DNA of 64,000 bases, from positions 62,001-126,000 of the forward strand of contig JBALVX010000001.1 of NCBI GenBank assembly GCA_036961295.1. Direction: 5' to 3'. Origin of the DNA: JAGPUQ01 sp036961295 (GTDB lineage: Bacteria; Pseudomonadota; Gammaproteobacteria; Pseudomonadales; Porticoccaceae). A program made the translations under genes and the position numbers. Shown here piece by piece: positions 35,117 through 43,371 of this stretch. The stretch's first letter is position 1, and each line of letters opens with the position of its first letter. Below the pieces are notes generated by a model that saw only the letters and a list, made by a program, of their open reading frames with translations, had not been told where the DNA came from and did not search any database.

Positions 35117-35150
35117 TTATAACAGTTTATTAGGACGACAGCGTCGCACT
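35117..35150 (-). other. attI-like site
   Basis: Leftward, GCGACGCTGTCG can form a short hairpin, followed by TCCTAATAAACTGTTATAA. The last part resembles the 3' end of attI2 (CTAATAAAATGTTA) and of attI1 (GTCGCCCTAA with GTTAG), recalled from memory. The crossover would fall in GTTATAA just before cassette A. No integrase gene is adjacent, so this may be a remnant. Confidence 0.5.
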
Positions 35151-35338
35151 AACACCTGGCACACTACCCAGAAATTCAAAATCTATAGAAAACGGTAATA
35201 TTTCAGTATTGTACTATTTTTATAGTAACTAATACCTATCGGTGATAGCACGACGATGGCGGCTGATCCTGGAGGCTTGAATGTTGAAAATTAGCGAGTT
35301 TGATTGCCTTTTATTTTTTAAGCCGTGAGATAACCGGT

Positions 35339-36151
35339 CTACTTTATTAATGTTATTGAATCGCCGCTCGTTACTATGCCTTCAACCAGTACGGCAGCGT
35401 AAACTCCGGCATTACGTTGATGGGCCTGGGTGATGTTGCGCAAAATGGCAGGATTACTTTTGCCAGTATCGGGGTCGAACATGACCATTTCGCAGCGGGG
35501 GTCTTTTTCGACAATCGAAATAATAACTTTGGGCCCGATTTTTAAGGTTCGCCCGACAAGGCTGTCTTCGGCAAAACCGGTCTGTTTTGAGTCTCGTGAC
35601 TGGAGTGAGAGATACAGGTTTGCTCTAAAACGTCTAGGGTCGATAGCGATACCAGTTTCTTCGCTCAGTTGTGTGACGGTTTGCTCGGAAATAAGCGAGA
35701 GGGGGCGGCAGTCGGTCATCGCTCTGGCGGAGTGAGTTAAGGACACCTGATGATCTTCACCCGCAGAGGCTTGAAGTTGTTTACATAGGTCGGGGTCATT
35801 AATGGCGAATGATTCGCCGCTGGGTGTTTCGACATCGAGCATCATGTTTTCGAGCTCGGGGTATAGCGGCGTAATGCCCACGCTGGTCGTTTCTGCGACC
35901 GCCCAGTTAACGGGTTGCTGGGCGGCGTCGGCACTGCGAAAACGCGGTGCGTAGCGCAGCATATCCTGGGTATCTCGGGCGGTGAAGTAGGGGAAGAAGT
36001 CGGGGCTTTTGGAGCTTTTAAAGGCGTAGAGCCGGTCGCCATAAACACCGGAATATCCGATAAAGGCGGTGTTCAGGTTTTCACCTCGCATACTTTTTAC
36101 CGGATAGCGCCACAGTGAAGCGACTTGCCCAAGGATGTGATCGTCCATCAT
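35339..36151 (-). CDS. MOSC domain protein
   Basis: The 270-residue protein has the MOSC N-terminal beta-barrel (SLWRYPVKSMRGENLNTAFI, residues 12-31) and a C-terminal MOSC domain with IDPRRFRANLYLSL and FAEDSLVGRTLKIG. PRCEMVMFDPDTG holds the family's conserved cysteine. MOSC proteins handle sulfur or molybdenum cofactor transfer; related YcbX detoxifies N-hydroxylated compounds together with a reductase. A dedicated [2Fe-2S] domain is absent here. The molecular substrate is unknown. The gene is monocistronic or paired with the PPOX gene 81 bases away. Confidence 0.82.
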   Translation of the reverse strand: MMDDHILGQVASLWRYPVKSMRGENLNTAFIGYSGVYGDRLYAFKSSKSPDFFPYFTARDTQDMLRYAPRFRSADAAQQPVNWAVAETTSVGITPLYPELENMMLDVETPSGESFAINDPDLCKQLQASAGEDHQVSLTHSARAMTDCRPLSLISEQTVTQLSEETGIAIDPRRFRANLYLSLQSRDSKQTGFAEDSLVGRTLKIGPKVIISIVEKDPRCEMVMFDPDTGKSNPAILRNITQAHQRNAGVYAAVLVEGIVTSGDSITLIK

Positions 36152-36208
36152 GATGACTCCGGCAGGAACTGGGTTTGTTGATTCGTCGCGTTCTGCTTAT
36201 TTCTTTTC

Positions 36209-36235
36209 AGAGATTGTCTTCAAGAGATGTCTTCA
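36209..36235. repeat. 2-copy 13/14-bp repeat across the PPOX stop codon
   Basis: AGAGATTGTCTTCA and AGAGATGTCTTCA are adjacent. The right copy contains the complement of the PPOX TGA stop codon, so the duplication unit includes the gene end. Confidence 0.55.
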
Positions 36236-36817
36236 GGGTTTCTTTTTGGGTACCACATCGGCGACCACATCCCAGGTTTTCCATTCGGCGTCGGGAGTTT
36301 CAACACCGTCGACCGGGACATGGACTGACTGCTCAGTGCCAGCACCCGGGTGAATGTAGCGCGGGCAATTGATAAAGGTATTGCGCACCTCGATGCGCAC
36401 AATCATGTCCGCCTCAGGATAACTGTCGAGTAGTTCGTCGTCAGTACTTACCGTCGCGGTACCGTGCAGACGCAGGCGGTGAGGGTTTTCAAAATCGATA
36501 AACAATAAGCCGACATCAGGGTTCGCGGTTATATTACCCGCGCTGAAAAACATGCCGTTGCCATCGTAGAGAGGGAAAGCGATATTTTTTTCGTCCAGTA
36601 CACGGACAAAGCCAGTCGCCCCGCCTTTATAGGACACCGTAGGGCGGCCGTCGGCATCAACCGTACTGATAAAAAACATATTGCGCGAGCTAATAAAGTC
36701 TATTTCTTCCTCTTCGAGATGGTCTTTGCGAATTAGATCATCGATACGATCTGCCAATGGTCGGGTGCCGAACTGGTCTTGAAAATTTCGGTTACCCTGA
36801 TGATATAAATCGGACAT
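36233..36817 (-). CDS. Pyridoxamine 5'-phosphate oxidase-like flavin protein
   Basis: The 194-residue protein has the split-barrel of PPOX-type flavoproteins, with FFISTVDADGRPTVSYKGGA near residue 55 and NPDVGLLFIDFENPHRLRLHG near residue 115. FINCPRYIHP near residue 158 occurs in the same subgroup. Such proteins bind FMN, F420 or heme and reduce or sense small molecules; this one is not the biosynthetic PdxH. The specific role is unknown. It sits next to the MOSC gene in the same orientation. Confidence 0.8.
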   Translation of the reverse strand: MSDLYHQGNRNFQDQFGTRPLADRIDDLIRKDHLEEEEIDFISSRNMFFISTVDADGRPTVSYKGGATGFVRVLDEKNIAFPLYDGNGMFFSAGNITANPDVGLLFIDFENPHRLRLHGTATVSTDDELLDSYPEADMIVRIEVRNTFINCPRYIHPGAGTEQSVHVPVDGVETPDAEWKTWDVVADVVPKKKP

Positions 36818-36930
36818 GTTGACCCCGGTATAGTTAGTTGGTGTGTTGTTGTTGTTGGCCTATTCTATGGTTTGTTTAGGGTAAAGGCGACCCTTTATTT
36901 GGTTGTAAATTGCAGCCAGAAATGACTAAG

Positions 36931-36976
36931 TAGCGGCGCCTTTGGGCGCCTACTTTGCGTTATTATAGGCGCCGTT
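36931..36976. other. GGCGCC-rich hairpin in the arfB/PPOX intergenic region
   Basis: AGTAGCGGCGCC and GGGCGCCTACT pair with a single-base bulge around a three-base loop, and another GGCGCC lies 20 bases further right. The element lies between two divergent genes, in the leader of arfB, and could affect its translation or mark a promoter-proximal terminator. Confidence 0.4.
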
Positions 36977-37006
36977 ATAGGTTTAGTTTTAAGGCAAATA
37001 GATAGC

Positions 37007-37423
37007 GTGCTAATCATCACCCAGCATATTGCGATCCCAGACCACGAAATCGACATTAGTGCGATTCGCGCTCAGGGTGCGGGCGGACAGAACGTCAACA
37101 AGGTATCCAGTGCGATACATTTGCGTTTTGATATCAAGGCTTCGTCGCTTTTAGAGGCTGATAAAGAAAGTCTGCTTAACTACCGCGACCGGCGCATTAC
37201 CAGTGATGGAGTGATTGTAATCAAGGCGCAAAAATTTCGCACCCAGGAAAAAAATCGACTGGATGCCAGGGAGCGTTTGCGGGATTTGGTCGTGGCCGCT
37301 ACCCACAAGTACAAATCTAGAAAAGCCACCAAACCAACATTTTCCTCACGGAAAAAACGGGTAGATAATAAAACCCGGCACGGTAAAACTAAGGCCTTGC
37401 GCGGCCGTGTCGATGTTGACTAA
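37007..37423 (+). CDS. arfB: Alternative ribosome-rescue factor ArfB (peptidyl-tRNA hydrolase)
   Basis: The 138-residue protein carries the catalytic GGQ motif in AQGAGGQNVNKVSSAIHLRF (residues 22-41). A positively charged C-terminal tail follows (RKATKPTFSSRKKRVDNKTR). This matches ArfB/YaeJ, which enters the empty mRNA channel of stalled ribosomes with its tail and hydrolyses the peptidyl-tRNA. Initiation is at GTG, with AAGG about 12 bases upstream. It lies 42 bases before the TSUP permease gene, possibly in the same transcript. Confidence 0.92.
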   Translation: MLIITQHIAIPDHEIDISAIRAQGAGGQNVNKVSSAIHLRFDIKASSLLEADKESLLNYRDRRITSDGVIVIKAQKFRTQEKNRLDARERLRDLVVAATHKYKSRKATKPTFSSRKKRVDNKTRHGKTKALRGRVDVD

Positions 37424-37465
37424 AGCTATTTTTCCGAACCATTTGATCCGAATGCGAGTTAGGCT

Positions 37466-38221
37466 GTGCCAGAACTCTCCCTGCTAACTACCACTGTATT
37501 GATCGCCACCGCTTTTGGTGCGGGCTTTATCTCTTCTATTGCCGGAGCGGGCGGCTTAATCACCTTGCCTGCGTTGCTATGGGCGGGCTTGCCGCCGCTC
37601 CAGGCGCTAGGTACCAACAAAGTACAAAGCGCTGTCGGGACTTTGTCGTCCACCTGGAATTTCTTTCGCTCCGGTCATTTGAAACTCGGGGAGATGAGCG
37701 GAGCCTTGTTACTCACCGGTTTGGGTTCAGTAGCGGGTACGCTGTTAGTGCAGCAAGTGAGTAACGATATTCTCACCCGGCTGATTCCGATCTTGTTAAT
37801 CGTCATTGCGGTGTACTTTGTATTTTCACCGCGCGTCAGTGACGACGATTCTGTTGCTCGCCTGTCATCCCATCGTTTTACCTGGTTCGCCGCACCGGTA
37901 ATGGGTTTTTACGGCGGGTTTTTTGGACCCGGAACCGGCTCTATTCTACCGTTTTTGTTTGTCTGGCTATGGGGGCACAACTTGCGCAAGGCTACCGCGC
38001 AGACCAAAGCCATGGTACTCACCATCAACGGCGTTTCGGCCATACTGTTTGCCCTTAATGGCCATGTTTTATGGGGTCTGGCCGCGATGATGGCGCTAGC
38101 GCAAATGATAGGTGCGTACTTAGGCTCGAGTTTGGTGATACGCCGAGGCGCTAGTATGGTGCAGCCGGTGATTATTGTGGTGACGCTGGTGCTGTCGATT
38201 AAATTGCTGGTGTTTCCGTGA
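37466..38221 (+). CDS. TSUP (TauE/SafE, DUF81) family membrane transporter
   Basis: The 251-residue protein has eight hydrophobic segments, with the repeat hallmarks GAGFISSIAGAGGLITLPALL in the first half and YGGFFGPGTGSILPFL in the second. Both are typical of the sulfite/sulfoacetate exporter family TauE/SafE/YfcA. The substrate is unknown. Initiation is at GTG. The stop overlaps the next gene by one base (TGATG), so translational coupling is likely. Confidence 0.88.
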   Translation: MPELSLLTTTVLIATAFGAGFISSIAGAGGLITLPALLWAGLPPLQALGTNKVQSAVGTLSSTWNFFRSGHLKLGEMSGALLLTGLGSVAGTLLVQQVSNDILTRLIPILLIVIAVYFVFSPRVSDDDSVARLSSHRFTWFAAPVMGFYGGFFGPGTGSILPFLFVWLWGHNLRKATAQTKAMVLTINGVSAILFALNGHVLWGLAAMMALAQMIGAYLGSSLVIRRGASMVQPVIIVVTLVLSIKLLVFP

Positions 38222-38574
38222 TGACGTCATTGCTAACGCTGGTGCTAACTATTACGTGCACTTTTGTAATTTTAATCATTGCGGTAGCGGTATTTATGCG
38301 CATTGGTTCTCCAGTATATCGGCTCGAAATAGACAACTTGATCGCACTACTGGAATTAGTGGTGAGCGAAGCAGCGACCAGGCAGGATTGGGATGTGTTT
38401 ATGGCGGTGCCGATCAGGCACAATGATCGACTGTTACAGGTTCAACGGCGCTGCCACGCTATTGCCAGTGAGCACTATGTCGGCGGCAAGCATTTGTTCT
38501 CTGATACCGGCCGGCAATTGTTGAATGGTGTTCTCGAAGAGTTGAAGCAAGACCTTAATATCGCCAATACCTAG
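38221..38574 (+). CDS. Small membrane-anchored protein of unknown function
   Basis: The 117-residue protein has one N-terminal membrane helix (LLTLVLTITCTFVILIIAVAVF). The cytoplasmic-type part carries EIDNLIALLELVVSEAATRQDWDVFMAVPIRHNDRLLQVQ-like helical sequence. I do not recognise a family. The start is an ATG overlapping the TSUP stop by one base; a GTG one codon earlier is possible. The PerM gene follows 40 bases later, so the three probably form one transcript. Confidence 0.65.
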   Translation: MTSLLTLVLTITCTFVILIIAVAVFMRIGSPVYRLEIDNLIALLELVVSEAATRQDWDVFMAVPIRHNDRLLQVQRRCHAIASEHYVGGKHLFSDTGRQLLNGVLEELKQDLNIANT

Positions 38575-38614
38575 TGAAATCTTATTTTAGTATCCGCTCA
38601 AGGAGAAAATAATT

Positions 38615-39694
38615 ATGTCCAGTAACTCGTCTACCTCGGCGCGCTTTATTTTGATAGCGGCGGCCTTTGTGGTGGTGGTCGCCGGTATGAAAGCTGCGGA
38701 ATCGCTATTGGTGCCATTTTTACTGTCGGTGTTTATTGCGCTGATTTGTTCGCCATTGCTGGCTTGGTTGAAATCCAGAAAAGTGCCGGGCAGTTTAGCT
38801 ATTTTACTGATTATCCTTGCCGTGGTTGCGGTGGGAATCTTATTGGGTACTGTGGTCAGTAGTTCTATTCAGGATTTTAGTAACGATTTGCCGACCTATC
38901 AGGATCGGTTGCAGGAAATGAGTTTCGGTTTTCAGCAATGGCTCGCGGGTCGTGGCGTGAATTATGACTTTAGTCAGTTGCGAGAGAGCATTAATCCGGG
39001 CGCGGTGATGCAGTTGGCGGGCAATACCCTGGCCTCATTCGGTAATGTGATGACCAACGCCTTTATGATCTTGTTGACTGTGATTTTTATTCTTGCCGAA
39101 GATGTGGGCTTTAGTGAAAAATTGTCGCGGGCGCGAAATATTCCCGAGCAATCTCTGGATGCAATTCTGCGTTTTAGGCAGAGCGTTAATAATTATCTGG
39201 GTATCAAAACCTTGATGAGTTTGTTTACCGCCATTCTTATCGTTATCTGGTTATGGGTGCTCGACGTGGATTATCCGGTGATGTGGGGCATGCTCGCATT
39301 TTTACTCAACTTTGTACCCACTGTGGGATCCATCCTGGCGGCGGTTCCCGCGGTATTATTGGCATTGATTCAGCTTGGCCCAATGGTTGCCGGGCTTGTG
39401 GGGGCGGGCTATGTGGCGGTGAACTTAGTGGTAGGTAATATGCTTGAGCCTCGTTGGATGGGTAAGGGCCTTAATTTATCGCCGCTGGTGGTATTTTTGT
39501 CCTTAGTGTTTTGGGGGTGGGTGCTGGGGCCGGTGGGTATGTTGTTATCGATACCGTTAACGATCCTGGTAAAAATTGCTCTGGAGAATGACGAGCAAAC
39601 CCGTTGGCTGGGTGTCATGTTGGGTGGTGATGGCGGTGATATAGAGGAAACCGCACTGGCAGCTAACCTTGAAGACTCGGATGAGCTTGCCTAG
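38615..39694 (+). CDS. AI-2E family (PerM-like) transporter
   Basis: The 359-residue protein has about seven or eight membrane helices in the order expected for the AI-2 exporter/PerM family: a pair of N-terminal helices (SLLVPFLLSVFIALICSPLL), a central extramembrane region (QDRLQEMSFGFQQWLAGRG) and the conserved C-terminal block LNFVPTVGSILAAVPAVLL with GNMLEPRWMGKGLNLSPLVV. The family includes TqsA and Na+/H+ exchange proteins; actual substrate is unclear. CAAGGAGAA lies at a good distance before the ATG. Confidence 0.88.
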   Translation: MSSNSSTSARFILIAAAFVVVVAGMKAAESLLVPFLLSVFIALICSPLLAWLKSRKVPGSLAILLIILAVVAVGILLGTVVSSSIQDFSNDLPTYQDRLQEMSFGFQQWLAGRGVNYDFSQLRESINPGAVMQLAGNTLASFGNVMTNAFMILLTVIFILAEDVGFSEKLSRARNIPEQSLDAILRFRQSVNNYLGIKTLMSLFTAILIVIWLWVLDVDYPVMWGMLAFLLNFVPTVGSILAAVPAVLLALIQLGPMVAGLVGAGYVAVNLVVGNMLEPRWMGKGLNLSPLVVFLSLVFWGWVLGPVGMLLSIPLTILVKIALENDEQTRWLGVMLGGDGGDIEETALAANLEDSDELA

Positions 39695-39752
39695 GGGAAA
39701 AGAACAAAGCAGCTAACGAATGTATTCTTACTGAGCGAAGGGAGGCAAAACT

Positions 39753-40415
39753 ATGTCAAACCAAAGTATTCAGCTTAACGACGAGCTATACCATTATTTA
39801 CTTGATGTCTCACTGCGGGAAAGCGAGGTGCTTAAGCAACTTCGGCAACACACAGCCGGTATGCGCGGTAGTGTGATGCAAATTGCTCCCGAGCAGGGTC
39901 AGTTTATGGCCTTGTTGATACAGATACTGGGTGCTAAAAAAACTTTGGAAATAGGGGTTTATACCGGTTATAGCGCTTTATGCGTAGCCGCCGCATTACC
40001 GGAAGATGGTCGGGTGGTCGCCTGTGACATCAACGCAGAAACCACCGCGGTCGCTAAAGAATTTTGGCAGAAAGCCGGGCTTGCAGAGAAAATTGATCTG
40101 CGTCTGGCACCAGGCACCGATACCTTAAATGAGCTGATTGCGGCGGGGGAGCAAGGTAGCTTTGACTTTGCTTTTATCGATGCCGATAAAACCGGCTATC
40201 ACAATTACTACGAGCGATGCTTGGTGCTATTGCGCCCCGGCGGATTAATCGCCGTCGATAACGTGCTTTGGACCGGCTCCGTACTCAATAATGAAAACCC
40301 CAGCGAAGATACCCAGGCTCTGCAGGCGTTTAATCGTTTTGTTAAAGAAGATCAGCGAGTTGATTTGAGTATGCTCCCCGTTGGCGATGGTCTTACGCTA
40401 CTGCGGAAGAAATAG
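39753..40415 (+). CDS. Class I SAM-dependent O-methyltransferase
   Basis: The 220-residue protein belongs to the caffeoyl-CoA/catechol O-methyltransferase-like family. LEIGVYTGYSALCVAAALP is the SAM-binding loop, VVACDINAE the acidic motif II, and FDFAFIDADKTGYHNYYE the metal-binding region with the conserved Asp and Lys. LIAVDNVLWTG completes it. It methylates a hydroxyl group of a small molecule, with Mg2+; the natural substrate is unknown. GAAGGGAGG precedes the start. Confidence 0.9.
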   Translation: MSNQSIQLNDELYHYLLDVSLRESEVLKQLRQHTAGMRGSVMQIAPEQGQFMALLIQILGAKKTLEIGVYTGYSALCVAAALPEDGRVVACDINAETTAVAKEFWQKAGLAEKIDLRLAPGTDTLNELIAAGEQGSFDFAFIDADKTGYHNYYERCLVLLRPGGLIAVDNVLWTGSVLNNENPSEDTQALQAFNRFVKEDQRVDLSMLPVGDGLTLLRKK

Positions 40416-40443
40416 TTCTGTTTAGTACTAAGGCCGCTGTCGA

Positions 40444-41565
40444 ATGGCCGGTGTTTCAGAGTTTGCGGTCAGCGGGATAATGCCGTCTATGGAGATAGCA
40501 AGCACAGTTCAACGTAAAATTATTCACTGCGACTGTGATTGCTTTTTTGCGGCCGTCGAAATGCGCGATGACGCTACCCTGGTAGGGCTACCTGTGGCTG
40601 TTGGCGGCGCCGAGCGTCGCGGCGTAGTGGCAGCCTGCAATTATGAAGCTCGGGAGTTTGGGGTGCATTCGGCGATGCCCATGGGCCAGGCCATGCGCCT
40701 GTGTCCTAATCTTGTGGTGGTGCCGCCGAATTTTGAAAAATACCGGGATATATCGTTGCAGATTCGCAAGGTGTTTTTCGATTACACCGATCATGTTGAA
40801 CCCCTATCCCTTGATGAAGCATTTCTCGATGTCACCGGCAGTGAGCAGTGTGGTGGCAGTGCCACCTTGATGGCACGGGAAATAAAAGCGCGTATCCGCA
40901 AGGAAGTAGGCATTACCGTATCGGCGGGTGCCGCACCGAATAAATTTCTCGCAAAAATTGCCAGCGACTGGGAGAAGCCCGACGGTTTGTTTGTCATTAC
41001 GCCGGCGCAGGTCGATGAGTTTGTGCGCAAACTGCCGGTAGGTAAAATTTTTGGGGTGGGTCGCGCTACCGAGAAAAAATTGAACGCGCTAGGAGTCACT
41101 CACTGCGATGACTTGCGGGCAATAACACTGCCGGTATTAGTTGAGCGCTTTGGCGCGATGGGCAAACGACTTTACGAGCTAAGCCGGGGCATCGACCACC
41201 GGGAAGTGAAATCCGATCGACGCCGAAAATCCCTGAGTGTTGAACATACCTATTTAGATGATTTGGTCACATTGCCCGACTGCTTGCAGGAACTTAACAA
41301 CCTGTATGAGAAATTTGTCGCGCGCCTGGCGCGAGTAGACAGTAGTTATCAGGTGGGCCGACAGTTTATGAAGTTGCGCTTTAATGATTTCACCACAACG
41401 ACTATCGAACGTAATTTTTCAGCAGGCCCGGTCTTGGACAGTTATAAAATCCTGTGTGAAGAAGCCTGGCAGCGGGGCAAGCGCCCGGTGAGGCTTATTG
41501 GCCTGGGGGTGCGGTTTGATGATGTAGTGGAATCCATTGATGCCGCTCAAACCGAGTTATTCTAG
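40444..41565 (+). CDS. dinB: DNA polymerase IV (Y-family translesion polymerase)
   Basis: The protein is 373 residues if translation begins at the first ATG. Y-family motifs are clear: IIHCDCDCFFAAVEMRDD (first catalytic Asp), YEAREFGVHSAMP, and SLDEAFLDVTGS with the other catalytic Asp/Glu pair. The palm ends in GVGRATEKKLNALGV and the little-finger domain follows. The C-terminal ending TELF suits a beta-clamp-binding tail. An ATG at 40480 or 40489 would give an N-terminus nearer to that of E. coli DinB. No LexA box was recognised upstream. The last nine bases overlap the opposing DUF2007 gene. Confidence 0.92.
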   Translation: MAGVSEFAVSGIMPSMEIASTVQRKIIHCDCDCFFAAVEMRDDATLVGLPVAVGGAERRGVVAACNYEAREFGVHSAMPMGQAMRLCPNLVVVPPNFEKYRDISLQIRKVFFDYTDHVEPLSLDEAFLDVTGSEQCGGSATLMAREIKARIRKEVGITVSAGAAPNKFLAKIASDWEKPDGLFVITPAQVDEFVRKLPVGKIFGVGRATEKKLNALGVTHCDDLRAITLPVLVERFGAMGKRLYELSRGIDHREVKSDRRRKSLSVEHTYLDDLVTLPDCLQELNNLYEKFVARLARVDSSYQVGRQFMKLRFNDFTTTTIERNFSAGPVLDSYKILCEEAWQRGKRPVRLIGLGVRFDDVVESIDAAQTELF

Positions 41566-41694
41566 CGGCGTTGTTTCGATAATCCCACCCTGCAAAAATT
41601 CACCGTCAATACGACCGCTTAAGCCCGCTTGTTCTAGCTGGTGCAGAATCATGTGGGCTTCAATGGAGTTAGCGGCTTGGTAAACCAGTTTCAT
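41557..41694 (-). CDS. Truncated DUF2007 (putative signal-transducing) protein
   Basis: A 45-residue frame starts MKLVYQAANSIEAHMILHQL and continues EQAGLSGRIDGEFLQGG, which is the N-terminal half of DUF2007 proteins, normally about 70-90 residues. After GGIIETTPLE it stops, and the final bases overlap the end of dinB. The family's second half, with its conserved C-terminal strands, is missing. It may be a remnant or a shortened working gene. No strong ribosome binding site is visible. Confidence 0.65.
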   Translation of the reverse strand: MKLVYQAANSIEAHMILHQLEQAGLSGRIDGEFLQGGIIETTPLE

Positions 41695-41722
41695 AAGCTA
41701 GTCTTTTTTATTTTTTTTGGCG

Positions 41723-41757
41723 ATGGTGAGTTCGGCTCTTAGGACCGAATTCACCAT
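41723..41757. other. Inverted repeat between the ALDH and DUF2007 genes
   Basis: ATGGTGAGTTCGG pairs with CCGAATTCACCAT (12 matches and one G-T pair of 13) across a nine-base loop. T-rich sequence lies on the left side (plus strand), opposite to what a leftward terminator needs, so its role in termination is doubtful. Confidence 0.4.
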
Positions 41758-41774
41758 TTCGTTTCTTGTTCAGC

Positions 41775-43208
41775 TTAGAGCTTAAACTTATTTAGCAGGG
41801 CATATAATTTTTCGTGGGCATTAGTGTAAGGAGGGTAAAACAGCTCCGGCTTGCCCACTTTAGGAAAAGTAAATTTAGGCCGTAGTTTACTCATTTCAAG
41901 AAAACCTTCGTGGCCGTGGTAGTGACCCATACCGCTGGCGCCCACGCCGCCGAAGGGGATGCTGTGCTGGAGTACGTGGAACACGCAGTTGTTGATGGTG
42001 ACGCCGCCCGACAAAGTACTGTAGAACAATTTTTCCTGGGTGGCTTTGTCGTTGCTGAACGGATAAAACGCCAGGGGGTTTTCACGGTCGTTAATGTAGT
42101 CGATAACTTCGTCTAAGGACTCGTAGGTCATTATCGGCAGCAGTGGTCCAAAAATTTCTTCCTGCATAATACGCATGGTGGGATTGACGTTGAGTACAGC
42201 GTGAGGTGGCAACTTGCGTAACTCGTCATTGCGTTCGCCAGCAGTCAGTTGTATCACGGTAGCGCCTTTGGCTGCGGCATCGTCCAGAGTCTCTATCAAT
42301 CTAATATAAGAGCGTTCGTCGATGATCGATGTGTAGTCATCGGTGTTGGTGTCGGGATAGCGCTCTTTAAGTATTTCACCCGCGATTTTGACAAATTCAT
42401 CTACTTTGCTTTTGTGCACGAAGAGGTAATCCGGAGCGACACAGGTTTGTCCGGCGTTGAGGTATTTCCCGTACAGAATGCGGTTTGCAGCTTCGCGAAC
42501 ACTAAAGTCTTCACAAATAACGGCGGGGGATTTTCCACCCAGTTCCAATGTTACTGGGCACAGGTTTTGTGCGGCAGCGGCCATCACATTTTTACCGCTC
42601 TCTGCAGAGCCGGTGTAGACAATGTGGTCGAAGGGCAGGCTGGAGAATTCGGAACCGCTCACGCCAGGCAAGTAGGCCGCCGTGTCATCACCAAAGGCTT
42701 CCTGAAACAGCCCCTGTAATAAAACACACAGATTTTGCGAATTAGCGGCTAGTTTAACCATGCAGCGATTGCCCGCGGCCAGCGCGTTGATCACCGGGCC
42801 GATGGATAAGTACAAAGGGTAGTTCCAGGGAGTACCAATGCCGATCACGCCCTTGGGTTGGGGAATGACTTCGTTTTTACCGGTTAAAAATAAAATGGAA
42901 GTATGCCGGCGCTGGGGTTTCATCCATTTTTTAAGGCGTTTGCGGGTATCGCGGATCGCGGTGAGTGAACCAAAAACTTCAACTAATTTGGTTTCGGTGG
43001 CGCTGCGGTGGCCGAAGTCGGCGGAAATGGCAGCGGTGATGGCGTCGGTATTATCGCTGAGCAAGGCTTCCAGTTTAACGAGATTGTTGAGCCGTTCCTG
43101 CAGCGAGGGGTAGGGATTCGCCCGGTAGGCTTCTTTTTGTGCCTTGAGAATAGTTTCCGCTTCGGTTTGCGGGTTTTCGATGACTTTTAAATTCAAATTC
43201 TGTGCCAT
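41775..43208 (-). CDS. Aldehyde dehydrogenase, coniferyl-aldehyde-dehydrogenase-like
   Basis: The 477-residue protein has ALDH family motifs: GVIGIGTPWNYPLYLSIGP, VTLELGGKSPAVICEDF (general-base Glu) and NAGQTCVAPDYLFVHK (catalytic Cys). FGGVGASGMGHYHGHEGF near the C-terminus and the PQRRHTS linker are typical of the group that includes coniferyl aldehyde dehydrogenase and fatty aldehyde dehydrogenases. It oxidises an aldehyde to the acid with NAD(P)+. It could serve the products of the hydroxylase and alcohol dehydrogenase encoded near 18-21 kb, though it is not linked. Confidence 0.88.
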   Translation of the reverse strand: MAQNLNLKVIENPQTEAETILKAQKEAYRANPYPSLQERLNNLVKLEALLSDNTDAITAAISADFGHRSATETKLVEVFGSLTAIRDTRKRLKKWMKPQRRHTSILFLTGKNEVIPQPKGVIGIGTPWNYPLYLSIGPVINALAAGNRCMVKLAANSQNLCVLLQGLFQEAFGDDTAAYLPGVSGSEFSSLPFDHIVYTGSAESGKNVMAAAAQNLCPVTLELGGKSPAVICEDFSVREAANRILYGKYLNAGQTCVAPDYLFVHKSKVDEFVKIAGEILKERYPDTNTDDYTSIIDERSYIRLIETLDDAAAKGATVIQLTAGERNDELRKLPPHAVLNVNPTMRIMQEEIFGPLLPIMTYESLDEVIDYINDRENPLAFYPFSNDKATQEKLFYSTLSGGVTINNCVFHVLQHSIPFGGVGASGMGHYHGHEGFLEMSKLRPKFTFPKVGKPELFYPPYTNAHEKLYALLNKFKL

Positions 43209-43371
43209 GGAGAAGGCCTCTTAATTTAGCTTGTAAAGTTAGTGATTAAAAATTTTATCGTTGGTCGAGTTTAGTTGCAGTGACTGTGCAGGGTTTAGAT
43301 ACTAATGGATCGCGCTTGATATCGGTAGCCCGTTGTTAGGGCTTATGTTTTAGATGAGCCTTAGGCGATAA

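Larger units (their letters stand above)
33914..35123 (-). mobile_element. Two-cassette CALIN (attC cluster without integrase) with attI-like end
   Basis: Read leftward the order is attI-like core GTTATAA (35117-35123), cassette gene A, attC (34597-34710), cassette gene B, attC (33914-33981). Each cassette starts with a sequence complementary, or nearly so, to the R'' core of its own attC. For B these are TTAGGC and GCCTAAC; for A TTATAA and TCATAAC with one mismatch. Intergenic spaces are short, as in cassette arrays. No tyrosine recombinase gene lies to the right, where intI would be expected. Confidence 0.8.

Noticed and set aside
40416..40500. LexA/SOS box upstream of dinB
   Set aside because: No CTG-N10-CAG with the expected AT-rich centre is present close to the start.
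41723..41757. Inverted repeat as intrinsic terminator of the aldehyde dehydrogenase gene
   Set aside because: The T-rich tract lies on the wrong side for the leftward transcript; kept only as an inverted repeat.
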